A stretch of DNA of 64,000 nt from Microbacterium sp. Leaf151 (GTDB lineage: Bacteria > Actinomycetota > Actinomycetes > Actinomycetales > Microbacteriaceae), in assembly GCF_001424225.1 (NCBI RefSeq), contig NZ_LMOR01000002.1:124001-188000 (forward strand). Reading direction: 5' to 3'. A program made the translations under genes and the position numbers. Below, one piece after another: positions 25,533 to 34,069 of the stretch (positions within the stretch are counted from its first letter, which is position 1; every line of letters begins with the position of its first letter). The notes below the pieces were generated by a model, which did no database searches, had not been told where the DNA came from, and saw nothing but the letters and a program-made list of their open reading frames with translations.

Positions 25533-26687
25533 TCAGGAGCGATCGCCGACGATCGACACCCACCGCTGCGCAACGGCAGACCATGAGAACAGCTCGCGAG
25601 CCTCAGCGCTGATCTGTGAACGAGCGCCGACGGGGTGGTCGCCGACGGCACGCTCGACTGCGGTGGCGAAACTCCTGGGGTCGGTCGAGTCGAGCTTCGA
25701 TGCGCTCTCTTCGCTCAGCATGGTGGCAGCTGCGACTTTCGACGATGCGACGACAAAAAGCCCGTGCATCGCGGCCTCCGCCACACCGATACCGAAGTTC
25801 TCGTCTTCGCTGGGCAGGAGGAAGATGTCGCTCTCGGCAAGGAGTCGCTCCTTGGCCTCTCCCTTGACGAGTCCCACCATCTGCACCGCATCCGTCAATC
25901 CGAGAGATTGGATGACCTCCTTGATCGAGCGTTCCGTCTCGGAGTCGCCCGCACCGGCGACGGTGAGACTCACGCGCAAACCCGAGTCGAGCAGGTGCCG
26001 GACCGCCTGAACGGCGACGTCGACACGCTTCTTCGCGGCGAGGCGCGACATGGTCAACAGGCGGATCGGGTCCGCCAGCGCTCGATCTTCAGGAGGTGAC
26101 GAGACGAGTGCGGTACCCACCCCTGCGTACTCCACTCTTCGCCCGATGCCGTCGGCGATAAGTTCGCCTTTCTCCACCTCCGAGCCCGTGACGAACGCAG
26201 CGAGCCGGTCGTTCATCCACCATCCGGCAGCCAGATGGAATAGGGCCTTCTTGCCCTTCTTGCGTCCTCTCTCGTACCTGGTGAGCGCTCCATGCGGCAT
26301 GAGGAAGACTCTTGTGCGGCACATCAGGCCAGCTGCGGTGAAGAGAGGAACCCACCACAAGTAGTACCCGTGTAGCACGAGCGCGTCCGCTCGCCGAACC
26401 TCCCGAAGGGCGCCGCCGAGTCCCACTTCGCGAGCACCTGGTCGTCCACGCGGTCGCAATCGTCGCGGAGGAGTCGGTGGGAGGTGGCCCCCTTGGTCCG
26501 AGAATGTGCGTGAAACGGAGTCTTTCTCGTCTCCCGCGATCCACACGAGGGCTGCTTCCACGCGCGGCTGCGCGTTCAGGGCCAGGTTGAGTTCGAAGGC
26601 GTTGCGCGCAGGTCCACCATCGGTGTGGTCGAGTGTGTTGACGATCTGTACGAGGCGGAGCCCCGATCCGCGGGGATCAGGCGACAC
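25533..26687 (-). CDS. Glycosyltransferase family 4
   Basis: A 384-residue GT-B glycosyltransferase. The N-terminal domain starts LRLVQIVNTLDHTDGGPARNAFELNLAL. The C-terminal domain carries PIRLLTMSRLAAKKRVDVAVQAV and the EX7E-type donor site in PSEDENFGIGVAEAAMHG. It likely adds one sugar of the repeat unit in the cytoplasm. The GTG at 26687 overlaps the end of the GT2 gene by 11 bases, indicating coupling; there is no other start before the fold begins. Sugar specificity is unknown. Confidence 0.87.
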   Translation of the reverse strand: MSPDPRGSGLRLVQIVNTLDHTDGGPARNAFELNLALNAQPRVEAALVWIAGDEKDSVSRTFSDQGGHLPPTPPRRLRPRGRPGAREVGLGGALREVRRADALVLHGYYLWWVPLFTAAGLMCRTRVFLMPHGALTRYERGRKKGKKALFHLAAGWWMNDRLAAFVTGSEVEKGELIADGIGRRVEYAGVGTALVSSPPEDRALADPIRLLTMSRLAAKKRVDVAVQAVRHLLDSGLRVSLTVAGAGDSETERSIKEVIQSLGLTDAVQMVGLVKGEAKERLLAESDIFLLPSEDENFGIGVAEAAMHGLFVVASSKVAAATMLSEESASKLDSTDPRSFATAVERAVGDHPVGARSQISAEARELFSWSAVAQRWVSIVGDRS

Positions 26688-27507
26688 GCAGCAGTTCCCG
26701 CCTCTTGACGCCGATCTGCCAGTAGTAGGTGGAGAGTGCGACGGCGTAGTCGAAGCCCGCCCGACCGTCAAGGAACCCCGCTCGCGCCACGAATGCGTAC
26801 ATGAAGAACAGGAAAGGCTTCATCGGAACGGAGTCGAAGATTCGGCCCTTCACCGTGCGTTTGCTGGCGATGTCCTTCTTCAGCTCGCGGTTCATCTCGA
26901 GATGAGCCTCCCAGTCGGAGTACCGGTTGTGTCGGGCGAACCAGCTGCTGACCGGGTCCCGATCGTCGTGCACGATACGAGCGCGCAGCTTCCCGATGGG
27001 CGCCGAGGTGGACGGCTGATAGTGCCCCTCGACCTCTCGAATCCCGGGCGCGTCGAGGTCAGCGACCTCTGGGAACCGAGCACGCTTCGTGTTCAAGAGC
27101 GAGCGCTTCGTGACCACATGGCCATGAGTCAAGAGCCGCCCGCCGAATCGATACAGCAGGTGGATGTCAAAGGCCCCCTCTGGGGCGGCGGCGAGCTTTC
27201 CTTCCAGGGCTCGAAGTTCATCCTTGAGCGCCTGAGTGGGGTACTCATCCGCATCCAGCAGAAGCACCCAATCGTTCTTCGCCCCCGCATGGTCGAGAGA
27301 CCACTGCTTCTTCTTCGGATAGGCGCCGTCCCACGTGAAGTTAACGACTCGGGCGCCCAGGCTGTGAGCAATCTCGACGGTCCGGTCTGTGCTGTTCGAG
27401 TCGACGACGATGAGGTCTTCGAAGTCACTGAGTTCGCGGAGGGTGTTGGCAAGACCCTCCTCCTCGTTCTTGGTCAGGACGATCACGGAAATATCGCTCA
27501 TCTTCAT
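26677..27507 (-). CDS. Glycosyltransferase family 2 (WaaE/KdtX-like)
   Basis: A 276-residue GT-A enzyme. The N-terminal motif is ISVIVLTKNEEEGLANTLREL, then VVDSNSTDRT and the metal-binding DADEYPT (DxD-like). The C-terminal region (FDSVPMKPFLFFMYAFVARAGFLDGRAGFDYAVALSTYYWQIGVKRRE) matches the WaaE/KdtX-type GT2 group that ends in a semi-hydrophobic helix region. It is probably a repeat-unit glycosyltransferase. The ATG overlaps the stop of the WcaF-like gene (ATGA). Confidence 0.88.
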   Translation of the reverse strand: MKMSDISVIVLTKNEEEGLANTLRELSDFEDLIVVDSNSTDRTVEIAHSLGARVVNFTWDGAYPKKKQWSLDHAGAKNDWVLLLDADEYPTQALKDELRALEGKLAAAPEGAFDIHLLYRFGGRLLTHGHVVTKRSLLNTKRARFPEVADLDAPGIREVEGHYQPSTSAPIGKLRARIVHDDRDPVSSWFARHNRYSDWEAHLEMNRELKKDIASKRTVKGRIFDSVPMKPFLFFMYAFVARAGFLDGRAGFDYAVALSTYYWQIGVKRRELLRVA

Positions 27508-28070
27508 CTCGCAGTCTCGAATCGCTCGCCGACGTACTTCAACGGGTTTCCGCCCCAGACCTCGCCTGGTCCGATGTGCTCACCGGCCACGAGCGACATG
27601 GGTCGCAGCAGGGCGGAGCGGCCGATCCGGCTGCCACCCAGCACGACGCAGCGGCTCGTGATCCACGCGCCGTCTTCGATTCGGATCGGTCGCACGAGGA
27701 GCGCCATGTCGCGTCGGTGCGCATGGCTGCCAGTCGAGAGGAACGTCTCTTGCGAGATGACGACATCGCCTCCGACGAAGACGTGGTCCTGATTGTGGAA
27801 CCACACGCCCTCGCCGATCCACGAGCGGGGACCGACGTGCAGCTTCCAGGGGAACTTGACACGTGTGCGCGGGCGGAAGATGACGTCGTCACCGATCTCG
27901 GCGCCGAACGCTCGTAGCACGATAATGCGCAATGTCGAACTGATCTGCCAGGCGTTGGTGACGAAAAGCAGCTCGCAGATGGCCCAAAGATACACCTTCC
28001 AGGTCGGCTGGTCCCACGCAGCACGTTCCCCAGGGGCTTTCGAAAGATCGATCACCGGGCTGCTGTTCAT
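27504..28070 (-). CDS. WcaF-like sugar O-acetyltransferase
   Basis: A 188-residue left-handed beta-helix (hexapeptide) acetyltransferase. The WcaF signature is clear: RIIVLRAFGAEIGDDVIFRPRTRVKFPWKLHVG, WIGEGVWFHNQDHVFVGGDVVISQETFLSTGSHAHRRDMAL, and VAGEHIGPGEVWGGNPLKYV at the end. In colanic acid synthesis WcaF acetylates fucose, consistent with Gmd/Fcl nearby. The ATG at 28070 has GGGGCGG upstream. It is the first gene of the leftward half of the locus; a 55-base gap separates it from the divergent GT4 gene. Confidence 0.9.
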   Translation of the reverse strand: MNSSPVIDLSKAPGERAAWDQPTWKVYLWAICELLFVTNAWQISSTLRIIVLRAFGAEIGDDVIFRPRTRVKFPWKLHVGPRSWIGEGVWFHNQDHVFVGGDVVISQETFLSTGSHAHRRDMALLVRPIRIEDGAWITSRCVVLGGSRIGRSALLRPMSLVAGEHIGPGEVWGGNPLKYVGERFETAR

Positions 28071-28111
28071 GCCGCCCCTTTCTTGGTCGGTGCAATGCTT
28101 TTGTCTAGCCG

Positions 28112-28117
28112 TATGAT
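28112..28117 (+). promoter_or_regulatory. TATGAT -10 box before the WcaI-like gene
   Basis: TATGAT ends eight bases before the GTG at 28126, so the transcript would be leaderless or nearly so. It lies in the 55-base divergent gap between the two halves of the polysaccharide locus. No convincing -35 is seen. Confidence 0.55.
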
Positions 28118-28125
28118 GGGCCATT

Positions 28126-29382
28126 GTGGGCCAATCTTCGCAAACTCTCGTCTTCGGATTGAACTACCCCCCGGAGACTACGGGAATCTCCCCGTACACC
28201 GGTGCAATGGCTGCCGGGCTCGCGCGGCGCGGGCGCCAAGTTCGTGCCGTCGTCGCGCACCCTCATTATCCGGAGTGGAAGATCGCGCCGGGTTACGGGC
28301 AGTGGTCGAAGCGCGAAAGAATGGACGGCGTCATCGTCGACCGCGTCCTGCATTTCGTGCCCCGCCGGCCCACGTTGGTGCCCCGCGCGCTCGCGGAGGT
28401 GAGCTTCGGACTGCGCCAGGCGTTCGTTCGATGGGGTCAGCCGTCGGCCATCGTCGCGGCGTCTCCGGCTCTTCTGTCGTCGGCCATCGTCCGCCTGCGC
28501 GCACTCGCGACCCATCGCGAGACGCCCTTCGTGGTGTGGGTCCAGGATCTGTACGGTCTGGGCGTCGTCGAGACGGGACAGGGCGGAGGGCTCGCCGCGC
28601 GTGCCCTTCGAGCCCTGGAAGCCTGGCTGCTGCGCTCGGCGTCGACCGTCGTCGTGATCCACGACCGCTTCGCCGACCGCGTCCATCACGACTTCGGGAT
28701 CCCGCGCGAGCGCATCGTCGTCGTCCGCAACTGGACTCACCTCCCGCCGATGCCGCCCGTCGACGTGGCCGATGTGCGCCGGGCGCACGGGTGGTCCGAT
28801 GACGATGTCGTCGTCGTCCACACCGGCAACATGGGGGTCAAGCAGGGGCTACAGCACGTCGTCGACGCGGGCCGATTGGCTCACGAAAGGGGCGAGCGGG
28901 TACGTTTCGTGTTGGTGGGTAATGGCGCCCAACGCGATGAGCTCCAGCAGCGTATCGACGAGCACCCCACGACGACGCAGATCCTGCCGCCGTTGGACGA
29001 CAAGGCATTCGCCGAGACGCTCCAATCGGCCGACATCCTGCTCGTCAATGAGCTCCCGGGCGTGGCAGAAATGGCCGTCCCCAGCAAACTTACGTCGTAT
29101 TTTGCCTCAGGCCGGCCCGTGCTCGCGGCGACCGACGCGACGGGCATCACCGCTCAAGAAGTGACCGCGGCAGGCGCGGGCCTGGTCGTTGCGGCGGGAA
29201 GCCCGGAGGCGATTCTCGACGGAGCGAAGCTCCTCGCATCCGACCGTGACGAATGCCGTCGATTCGGTGCGAGCGGAAAACGTTACAAAGAGACGGTTCT
29301 CGAGGAAACAAATGCGATCGACCGGTTCTGTAGTCTTCTCGACAATCTGACCGCCCCTGTAGGCGCTGAGCGCGTTCATTGA
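28126..29382 (+). CDS. Glycosyltransferase family 4 (WcaI-like)
   Basis: A 418-residue GT-B enzyme. The start, TLVFGLNYPPETTGISPYTGAMAAGLARRG, and AHPHYPEWKIAPGY are characteristic of the WcaI/colanic-acid GT4 group. The C-terminal domain has VVVHTGNMGVKQGLQHVVDA and a donor-site segment ADILLVNELPGVAEMAVPSKLTSYFASGRP. It is the first gene of the rightward half, followed by gmd and fcl, so a fucosyl- or mannosyl-related transfer is plausible. The GTG start follows a -10 box by eight bases. Confidence 0.88.
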   Translation: MGQSSQTLVFGLNYPPETTGISPYTGAMAAGLARRGRQVRAVVAHPHYPEWKIAPGYGQWSKRERMDGVIVDRVLHFVPRRPTLVPRALAEVSFGLRQAFVRWGQPSAIVAASPALLSSAIVRLRALATHRETPFVVWVQDLYGLGVVETGQGGGLAARALRALEAWLLRSASTVVVIHDRFADRVHHDFGIPRERIVVVRNWTHLPPMPPVDVADVRRAHGWSDDDVVVVHTGNMGVKQGLQHVVDAGRLAHERGERVRFVLVGNGAQRDELQQRIDEHPTTTQILPPLDDKAFAETLQSADILLVNELPGVAEMAVPSKLTSYFASGRPVLAATDATGITAQEVTAAGAGLVVAAGSPEAILDGAKLLASDRDECRRFGASGKRYKETVLEETNAIDRFCSLLDNLTAPVGAERVH

Positions 29383-29412
29383 TCTGACCCCCAAGAGATC
29401 GGCACTAGTACT

Positions 29413-30462
29413 TTGACGAAGCGTGCATTCATCACCGGCATCACCGGCCAGGACGGTTCCTACCTGGCGGAACTCCTGCTGTCGAAGGGCTACGAGGTGC
29501 ATGGTCTGATCCGTCGTGCGTCGACCTTCAACACCAGTCGCATCGACCACCTGTACGTCGACCCGCACGACCCGGAAGCCAAGCTGTTCCTGCACTACGG
29601 TGACCTGTCCGACGGTGCGCGCATGGTCACCTTGCTGAGCCAGATCGACCCCGACGAGGTATACAACCTCGCCGCCCAGTCCCACGTGCGCGTCTCCTTC
29701 GACGAACCGGAGCACACCGCCGACACGACGGGCACGGGGACCATTCGCCTGTTGGAGGCGGTGCGCCTCGCCGGCATCCAGACAAAGTTCTACCAGGCGT
29801 CCACATCGGAGCTCTACGGCGCGACGCCGCCCCCGCAGAACGAAGAGACCCCGTTCTACCCGCGTTCCCCGTACGCGGCAGCGAAGCTGTACAGCTACTG
29901 GATCACAAAGAACTACCGCGAGGCGTACGACATGTTCGCCGTCAACGGCATCCTGTTCAATCACGAGTCGCCCCGACGCGGCGAGACGTTCGTGACACGC
30001 AAGATCACTCGAGCGGTCGCGCGTATCAAGGCGGGGGAGGAGAACCACCTCTACCTCGGCAACCTCGACTCGATCCGCGACTGGGGCTACGCCGCCGAGT
30101 ACGTCGAGGGCATGTGGCGGATGCTGCAGGCGGACACCCCCGAGGACTTCGTTCTCGCCACGGGCGTCGGCTTCACCATCAAGGACTTCCTCGAGGTGGC
30201 GTTCGGTCATGTCGGGCTCGACTGGGCCGAATACGTGCGTTTCGACGAGCGTTATCTGCGCCCGACCGAGGTCGACGCCCTCATCGGCGACCCGAGCAAG
30301 GCGGCCGACAAGCTCGGCTGGGTGCCCTCCGTGCACGGTGACGAACTGGCCCGGCTCATGGTCGACGCCGACACCGTCGCGCTCGAGCAGGGGGCGAAAT
30401 GGATCGACACGGTCTCGCTGCCCAGCTGGAGCAACCGCGAACTCGTGGGAGTTCGCGCGTGA
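29413..30462 (+). CDS. gmd: GDP-mannose 4,6-dehydratase
   Basis: A 349-residue short-chain dehydrogenase-type enzyme that converts GDP-mannose to GDP-4-keto-6-deoxymannose. NADP-binding [15 protein letters not shown] is at the N-terminus, followed by [16 protein letters not shown]. The catalytic STSELYG (Thr/Ser and Glu) and the Tyr-x3-Lys in [11 protein letters not shown] are present, with [19 protein letters not shown] binding nucleotide. The start appears to be a TTG at 29413, since no ATG/GTG precedes the fold closely; CAAGAGA upstream is a weak ribosome site. Its stop overlaps the fcl start. Confidence 0.96.
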   Translation: MTKRAFITGITGQDGSYLAELLLSKGYEVHGLIRRASTFNTSRIDHLYVDPHDPEAKLFLHYGDLSDGARMVTLLSQIDPDEVYNLAAQSHVRVSFDEPEHTADTTGTGTIRLLEAVRLAGIQTKFYQASTSELYGATPPPQNEETPFYPRSPYAAAKLYSYWITKNYREAYDMFAVNGILFNHESPRRGETFVTRKITRAVARIKAGEENHLYLGNLDSIRDWGYAAEYVEGMWRMLQADTPEDFVLATGVGFTIKDFLEVAFGHVGLDWAEYVRFDERYLRPTEVDALIGDPSKAADKLGWVPSVHGDELARLMVDADTVALEQGAKWIDTVSLPSWSNRELVGVRA

Positions 30463-31442
30463 CGACAGCCGTCGACGGGGTGACCTACACGCCGGGCGAG
30501 CTCGACCGAGACGCGACGTTCTACGTCGCCGGTCACCGCGGTCTGGTGGGATCGGCCATCGTGCGCCGACTCCGGCGCGGGGGGTTCGAGAACGTCGTGG
30601 GCAAGACATCGGCGGAGCTCGACCTGAAGGACCGCGAAGCGGTCTTCGCCTACATGGCCGAGATCAAGCCGCGCTACGTCGTCCTCGCGGCGGCGAAGGT
30701 CGGGGGGATCCTGGCCAATTCGACGTACCCCGTCGATTTCCTCAGCGACAACATGCGCATTCAGGTGAACGTTCTCGACGCCGCCCTGGCGAACGACGTC
30801 GAGCGCGTCCTGTTTCTCGGTTCGTCGTGCATCTATCCCAAGTTCGCGGATCAACCCATTCGTGAAGAATCCCTGCTGACCGGCCACCTCGAGCCGACGA
30901 ACGACGCCTACGCGATCGCCAAGATCGCCGGCATCCTGCACACTCAGGCGGTGCGGCGACAGTACGGACTGCCGTGGATCAGCGCGATGCCGACGAACCT
31001 CTACGGCCCGAACGACAATTTCTCACCGCAGGGTTCTCACGTGCTCCCGGCTCTGATCCGTCGGTACGACGAGGCCGCGACGTCGGGCGCGGATACCGTC
31101 ACGAACTGGGGGACGGGTACTCCCCGACGCGAGTTCCTCCACGCGGATGACATGGCCGATGCCTGTCTGCATCTCATGGAGCACTATGACGGGCCCGGTC
31201 AGGTCAACGTCGGTACGGGATCTGACGTCACCATCAGCGAGATCGCCGCGACCATCGCCCGGGTGACGGGTTTCACGGGGGAGACCCGCTGGGACACATC
31301 CAAGCCGGACGGCACGCCGCAGAAACTGCTCGACGTCTCCACCCTCCGCGACGCGGGCTGGACCGCCGGCATCTCGCTGGAGGAAGGGATGGAGCGGACG
31401 GTCGCCTGGTATCGCGACAACGCCAGCGCCCTCCGCGTCTGA
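30459..31442 (+). CDS. fcl: GDP-L-fucose synthase
   Basis: A 327-residue epimerase/reductase that takes the Gmd product to GDP-L-fucose. The N-terminal motif is [18 protein letters not shown]. The catalytic Ser-Ser-Cys is in [10 protein letters not shown], and Tyr/Lys are in [21 protein letters not shown] and [15 protein letters not shown] are family hallmarks. The GTG overlaps the gmd stop (GTGA), so the two are coupled. Together they supply GDP-fucose to the glycosyltransferases of this locus. Confidence 0.96.
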   Translation: MTTAVDGVTYTPGELDRDATFYVAGHRGLVGSAIVRRLRRGGFENVVGKTSAELDLKDREAVFAYMAEIKPRYVVLAAAKVGGILANSTYPVDFLSDNMRIQVNVLDAALANDVERVLFLGSSCIYPKFADQPIREESLLTGHLEPTNDAYAIAKIAGILHTQAVRRQYGLPWISAMPTNLYGPNDNFSPQGSHVLPALIRRYDEAATSGADTVTNWGTGTPRREFLHADDMADACLHLMEHYDGPGQVNVGTGSDVTISEIAATIARVTGFTGETRWDTSKPDGTPQKLLDVSTLRDAGWTAGISLEEGMERTVAWYRDNASALRV

Positions 31443-31732
31443 TGTTCCGGCACGTCGTGCTGTTCCGCGTCCGTGACGGTGTGGGCACGGATGACGTCGA
31501 TGCCGCCGCGAAGACGCTGCGCGAGCTCGGCAGGCACGTCGGCGTCGTCTCATGGGCCGTCGAGCTGTCTCTCGACGGTCGCAAGGGCACGATCCTTGCT
31601 CAGGACGCCACCTTCGCCGACGCCAAGGCGTTCGGTGAGTGGCGTTCGTCGGACGCGCACCGCGAAGCAGCCGCTCACATGGCGCAGATCTCGGACTGGT
31701 GGATCGCCGACTGGGAGCAGCCGACGACCTGA
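31442..31732 (+). CDS. Dabb (stress-responsive alpha/beta barrel) protein
   Basis: A 96-residue ferredoxin-like dimeric alpha/beta-barrel protein: [14 protein letters not shown] at the start with the family's H-V-V-x-F-x-x motif, and DAHREAAAHMAQISDWWIADWE at the end. Its ATG overlaps the last base of the fcl stop (TGATG). The function is unknown; relatives include small cyclases/oxygenases and stress proteins. Its stop is one base from the stop of the convergent small zinc-finger gene. Confidence 0.85.
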   Translation: MFRHVVLFRVRDGVGTDDVDAAAKTLRELGRHVGVVSWAVELSLDGRKGTILAQDATFADAKAFGEWRSSDAHREAAAHMAQISDWWIADWEQPTT

Positions 31733-31733
31733 G

Positions 31734-31868
31734 TCACGGCTGGTCAGCGTGTTCGTGCGCCGCCGAGCAATACGGTCGGTGGCTGCGCCATACGGCGTGC
31801 TGCGGACGCACGGAGTCCCCGCATGTCTCGCACGTGACCTTCGTCGCGCCGAACAGGAACTCACTCAT
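31734..31868 (-). CDS. Small zinc-finger-like protein, copy 2 (44 residues)
   Basis: A 44-residue gene with ATG at 31866-31868 and TGA at 31734-31736. It reads MSEFLFGATKVTCETCG, then DSVRPQHAVWRSHRP, then YCSAAHEHADQP. The metal pattern C-x2-C-x17-C-x3-H is identical to the protein at 13360-13611; 25 of 39 aligned positions match, including CETCG, AVWR and YCSAAHE. GAGGA lies about five bases before the ATG. It is essentially only the finger, lacking the long C-terminal tail of copy 1. It converges on the Dabb gene with one base between stops. The conserved paralogue is the best evidence that both are real genes. Function is unknown. Confidence 0.72.
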   Translation of the reverse strand: MSEFLFGATKVTCETCGDSVRPQHAVWRSHRPYCSAAHEHADQP

Positions 31869-31979
31869 CAAAATCCTCGCCTGCGTGAGTGGTGCAAACA
31901 TTGCTCAACTCTTTCCCCGTCCCCCTTCACCGACTCGCCCTGAGAAAGCGCAATGCGAATCGGCCTCGCTGATCATACG

Positions 31980-31999
31980 TGTCCCCCTAATGGGGGACA
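31980..31999. promoter_or_regulatory. 20-base inverted repeat in a divergent intergenic region
   Basis: TGTCCCCC-TAAT-GGGGGACA: perfect 8-base arms around TAAT, followed 28 bases later by TTGACG (32028-32033). It lies between the leftward mini-zinc-finger gene and the rightward small membrane gene. Its size and symmetry suit a dimeric helix-turn-helix (for example LuxR/NarL-type) operator. The remaining sequence of this 326-base gap (31869-32194) is AT-richer than average and holds no open frame that I trust. Confidence 0.55.
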
Positions 32000-32194
32000 A
32001 GTTTCGGAGTTCTCCATCGGAGGGGATTGACGGACGCGTGGAGAGATATTCGTCATATTTCCCGCGACACCCGTCAAGGGTTGCGTCGCCAATGCGAAAT
32101 GGTCATACGATCGACGCAGTCGACGCCGTAGTCCGGCGCGACCCTGTCGCACCCCCTGGACAGGTTTTTCAGAGCAACTCGAAGGCGAGGAGCA

Positions 32195-32407
32195 ATGCAG
32201 CACCCTTACGCGCACCATGTTGCAGACCGACCGACGTGGGCGACCCCGCTCGCCACGGTCGTCCTGTGGACCGCGGTCATCGCATTTGCGGTGGCGGGTC
32301 TAGCCATCATCACCATGCACGGCGACACGGGAGTCTTCCTCCTCGTCGCCGCTCTCATCGTGGCTGCCCCCGCAGCCGCGGCCAGCCGCTACCGCAGTTA
32401 CCACTGA
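32195..32407 (+). CDS. Small two-helix membrane protein
   Basis: A 70-residue protein of unknown function. Two hydrophobic segments, PLATVVLWTAVIAFAVAGLAIITM and GVFLLVAALIVAAPAAAASR, are joined by a short HGDT loop; the N-terminus is His-rich ([13 protein letters not shown]). The ATG has GGCGAGGAG about five bases upstream, a good ribosome site, and the frame has actinobacterial codon bias. A hairpin terminator follows closely. It may be controlled from the inverted-repeat region upstream. Confidence 0.7.
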   Translation: MQHPYAHHVADRPTWATPLATVVLWTAVIAFAVAGLAIITMHGDTGVFLLVAALIVAAPAAAASRYRSYH

Positions 32408-32416
32408 CGACGGCTT

Positions 32417-32458
32417 CGTCCGGCTCCGCGCGGAGACCTCATGCCGCGGAGCCGGACG
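32417..32458 (+). terminator. Hairpin terminator after the small membrane gene
   Basis: CGTCCGGCTCCGCG (32417-32430) pairs with CGCGGAGCCGGACG (32445-32458) over 14 bases, starting 9 bases past the stop. Confidence 0.8.
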
Positions 32459-32477
32459 TCCGAGAAACCAAAGGCAG

Positions 32478-32507
32478 AAGGCCCCGGATCTCGCGATCCG
32501 GGGCCTT
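32478..32507 (-). terminator. Terminator downstream of the initiator tRNA
   Basis: AAGGCCCCGGATC/GATCCGGGGCCTT, a 13-base stem with a 4-base loop, lies 7 bases beyond the tRNA 3' end on the minus strand. On the plus strand it is followed by CTTCTTGTT, so it could also serve rightward transcripts. Confidence 0.8.
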
Positions 32508-32514
32508 CTTCTTG

Positions 32515-32588
32515 TTGCGGGGACAGGATTTGAACCTGCGACCTCTGGGTTATGAGCCCAGCGAGCTACCGAGCTGCTCCACCCCGCG
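32515..32588 (-). tRNA. Initiator tRNA-fMet (CAU)
   Basis: A complete 74-base cloverleaf without encoded CCA. The acceptor stem is CGCGGGG/CCCCGCA with a C1 x A72 mismatch, the mark of bacterial initiators. The D arm is GAGC/GCTC, the anticodon stem CTGGG/CCCAG has the three consecutive G-C pairs diagnostic of initiators, and the loop is CTCATAA (anticodon CAT). The T arm is GCAGG-TTCAAAT-CCTGT. All features point to initiator rather than elongator Met. Confidence 0.97.
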
Positions 32589-32600
32589 GCACAAGAGAAA

Positions 32601-32629
32601 ACATTACGCCGAGATGAACGGCATGGCAA
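32601..32629 (-). promoter_or_regulatory. Promoter of the initiator tRNA
   Basis: On the minus strand TTGCCA (-35, 32629-32624) is separated by 17 bases from TAATGT (-10, 32606-32601). Transcription would begin about six bases before the tRNA 5' end. This is the best canonical sigma-70-type promoter in the window. Confidence 0.75.
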
Positions 32630-32671
32630 ATCGGGACGCACAGCCCGGGAGTGTCGCGAGAGAATGACCCG

Positions 32672-33169
32672 GTGAGCAACACTTTCGATGATCTGGCCGA
32701 CGGACGCCCCGAAAGCCCCGCGCAGCGCGCTGATCGCAACTGGAACGACATCCTGCAAGAACTGCGGGTGCTGCAGACCGGTACGCAGATTCTCACGGGC
32801 TTCCTGTTGGCGTTGGCGTTCCAGGCCGCGTTCGCTGATCTCGTCCCGGCGCAGCGGACGTTCTACCTGGCGCTGGTGTGTCTCGCGGCGCTCAGCGCCG
32901 TCGTGGCGCTCGCACCCGTGGCTCTGCACCGCGCGGTCTTCCACCTGCAGGTGAAGCCCGCGCTCGTCCGATTCGGGCATGACGCCCTCCGGGGAGCGCT
33001 GGCGCTCGTGTCGATTCTTCTCGTCGGCGTGGTGGTGTTCGTGTTCGACGTGGTGGTCGGCTTCGCCGCCGCCGTGACGGCGGGAGTCGTGCTCGGGGCG
33101 GTGATCCTCCTACTCTGGGTGGTGGTGCCGGTGTTCATCCGGCGCGGGGGGAGAGAGGGCGCGCCATGA
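32672..33169 (+). CDS. DUF6328-type four-helix membrane protein
   Basis: About 165 residues. A polar N-terminus (NDILQELRVLQTGTQILTGFLLALAFQAAF) leads into four hydrophobic helices; the RVLQTGTQILTGFLL stretch is the hallmark of the DUF6328 family of actinobacterial membrane proteins. Function is unknown. The GTG at 32672 is used; a GTG seven codons upstream is an alternative. Its stop overlaps the start of the nitrilase-family gene (ATGA), so they form one operon. Confidence 0.75.
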   Translation: MSNTFDDLADGRPESPAQRADRNWNDILQELRVLQTGTQILTGFLLALAFQAAFADLVPAQRTFYLALVCLAALSAVVALAPVALHRAVFHLQVKPALVRFGHDALRGALALVSILLVGVVVFVFDVVVGFAAAVTAGVVLGAVILLLWVVVPVFIRRGGREGAP

Positions 33170-33972
33170 GTCAGGACACCGTCGGCGTCGCCGTGGCGCA
33201 ATTCGCGCCCGTGGCGTCGCGCGCCGTCAACCTCGACCACATCACCGCCGCCGCCCGCACGGGAGCGGAGCGTGGCGCGCGCGTGGTGGTGTTCCCCGAG
33301 TACTCCAGCTACTTCGTCGACCCGTTCGACGACACCCTCGCTGCGAACGCAGAAGACATCGACGGCCCGTTCGTCGCCGCCCTCACCGTGCTGGCGGGCG
33401 AGCTCGACACGGTGATCGTCGCGGGTCTGCTCGAGAAGGCCGACGACGGTCGACGGGTGCGCAACGCGGTCGTCGCCGTGGGCGGAGACGGCGTCCGTGC
33501 GATCTACCGCAAGCTGCACCTCTACGACGCCTTCGGGCAGCGCGAGTCCGACTGGGTGGAGCCGGGCGAGATCGCCCCTCCCGAGACCTTCGAGGTCGCC
33601 GGACTGCGCTTCGGTCTGATGACCTGCTACGACCTGCGCTTCCCCGAGGTCGCGCGCACGCTCGCCGACGCGGGCGTCGACGTGGCACTCGTGCCGGCAG
33701 AGTGGGTGCGGGGGCCCCTCAAGGAGCATCACTGGCGCACGTTGCTGCACGCGCGCGCGATCGAGAACACCTTCTTCGTCGCCGCGGCCGATCATCCGCC
33801 GCCACTCGGGGTGGGGCACTCGATGATCGTCGACCCGCAGGGGGTGACCGTCGCTCAGGTGGGCACATCGACCGACCTCGCCGTCGCGCACATCGATCCG
33901 GATGCCATCGAGCGGGTTCGCCGGGTCAACCCGGCGCTCCAGCTCCGTCGTTATCGCGTGACCCCTCGCTGA
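33166..33972 (+). CDS. Carbon-nitrogen hydrolase (nitrilase superfamily)
   Basis: A 268-residue amidohydrolase. The catalytic triad is complete: Glu in VVFPEYSS, Lys in YRKLHLYDAFG and Cys in MTCYDLRFPE. The second Glu region (HWRTLLHARAIENTFFVAAAD) is also standard. The group resembles NIT2/omega-amidase and deaminated-glutathione amidase proteins, so repair of omega-amides is plausible, but the substrate cannot be read from the sequence. It is coupled by ATGA overlap to the DUF6328 gene. Confidence 0.92.
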   Translation: MSQDTVGVAVAQFAPVASRAVNLDHITAAARTGAERGARVVVFPEYSSYFVDPFDDTLAANAEDIDGPFVAALTVLAGELDTVIVAGLLEKADDGRRVRNAVVAVGGDGVRAIYRKLHLYDAFGQRESDWVEPGEIAPPETFEVAGLRFGLMTCYDLRFPEVARTLADAGVDVALVPAEWVRGPLKEHHWRTLLHARAIENTFFVAAADHPPPLGVGHSMIVDPQGVTVAQVGTSTDLAVAHIDPDAIERVRRVNPALQLRRYRVTPR

Positions 33973-34069
33973 GTCTGGAGGCGTCACGCCCTGAGGGGCC
34001 CTGACCGGCGTCGTGCGCGTCCGAGCTGCGCCGAGGCGAGAGTGCCGGCGTCTCGCGTGCCGCGGGCGC

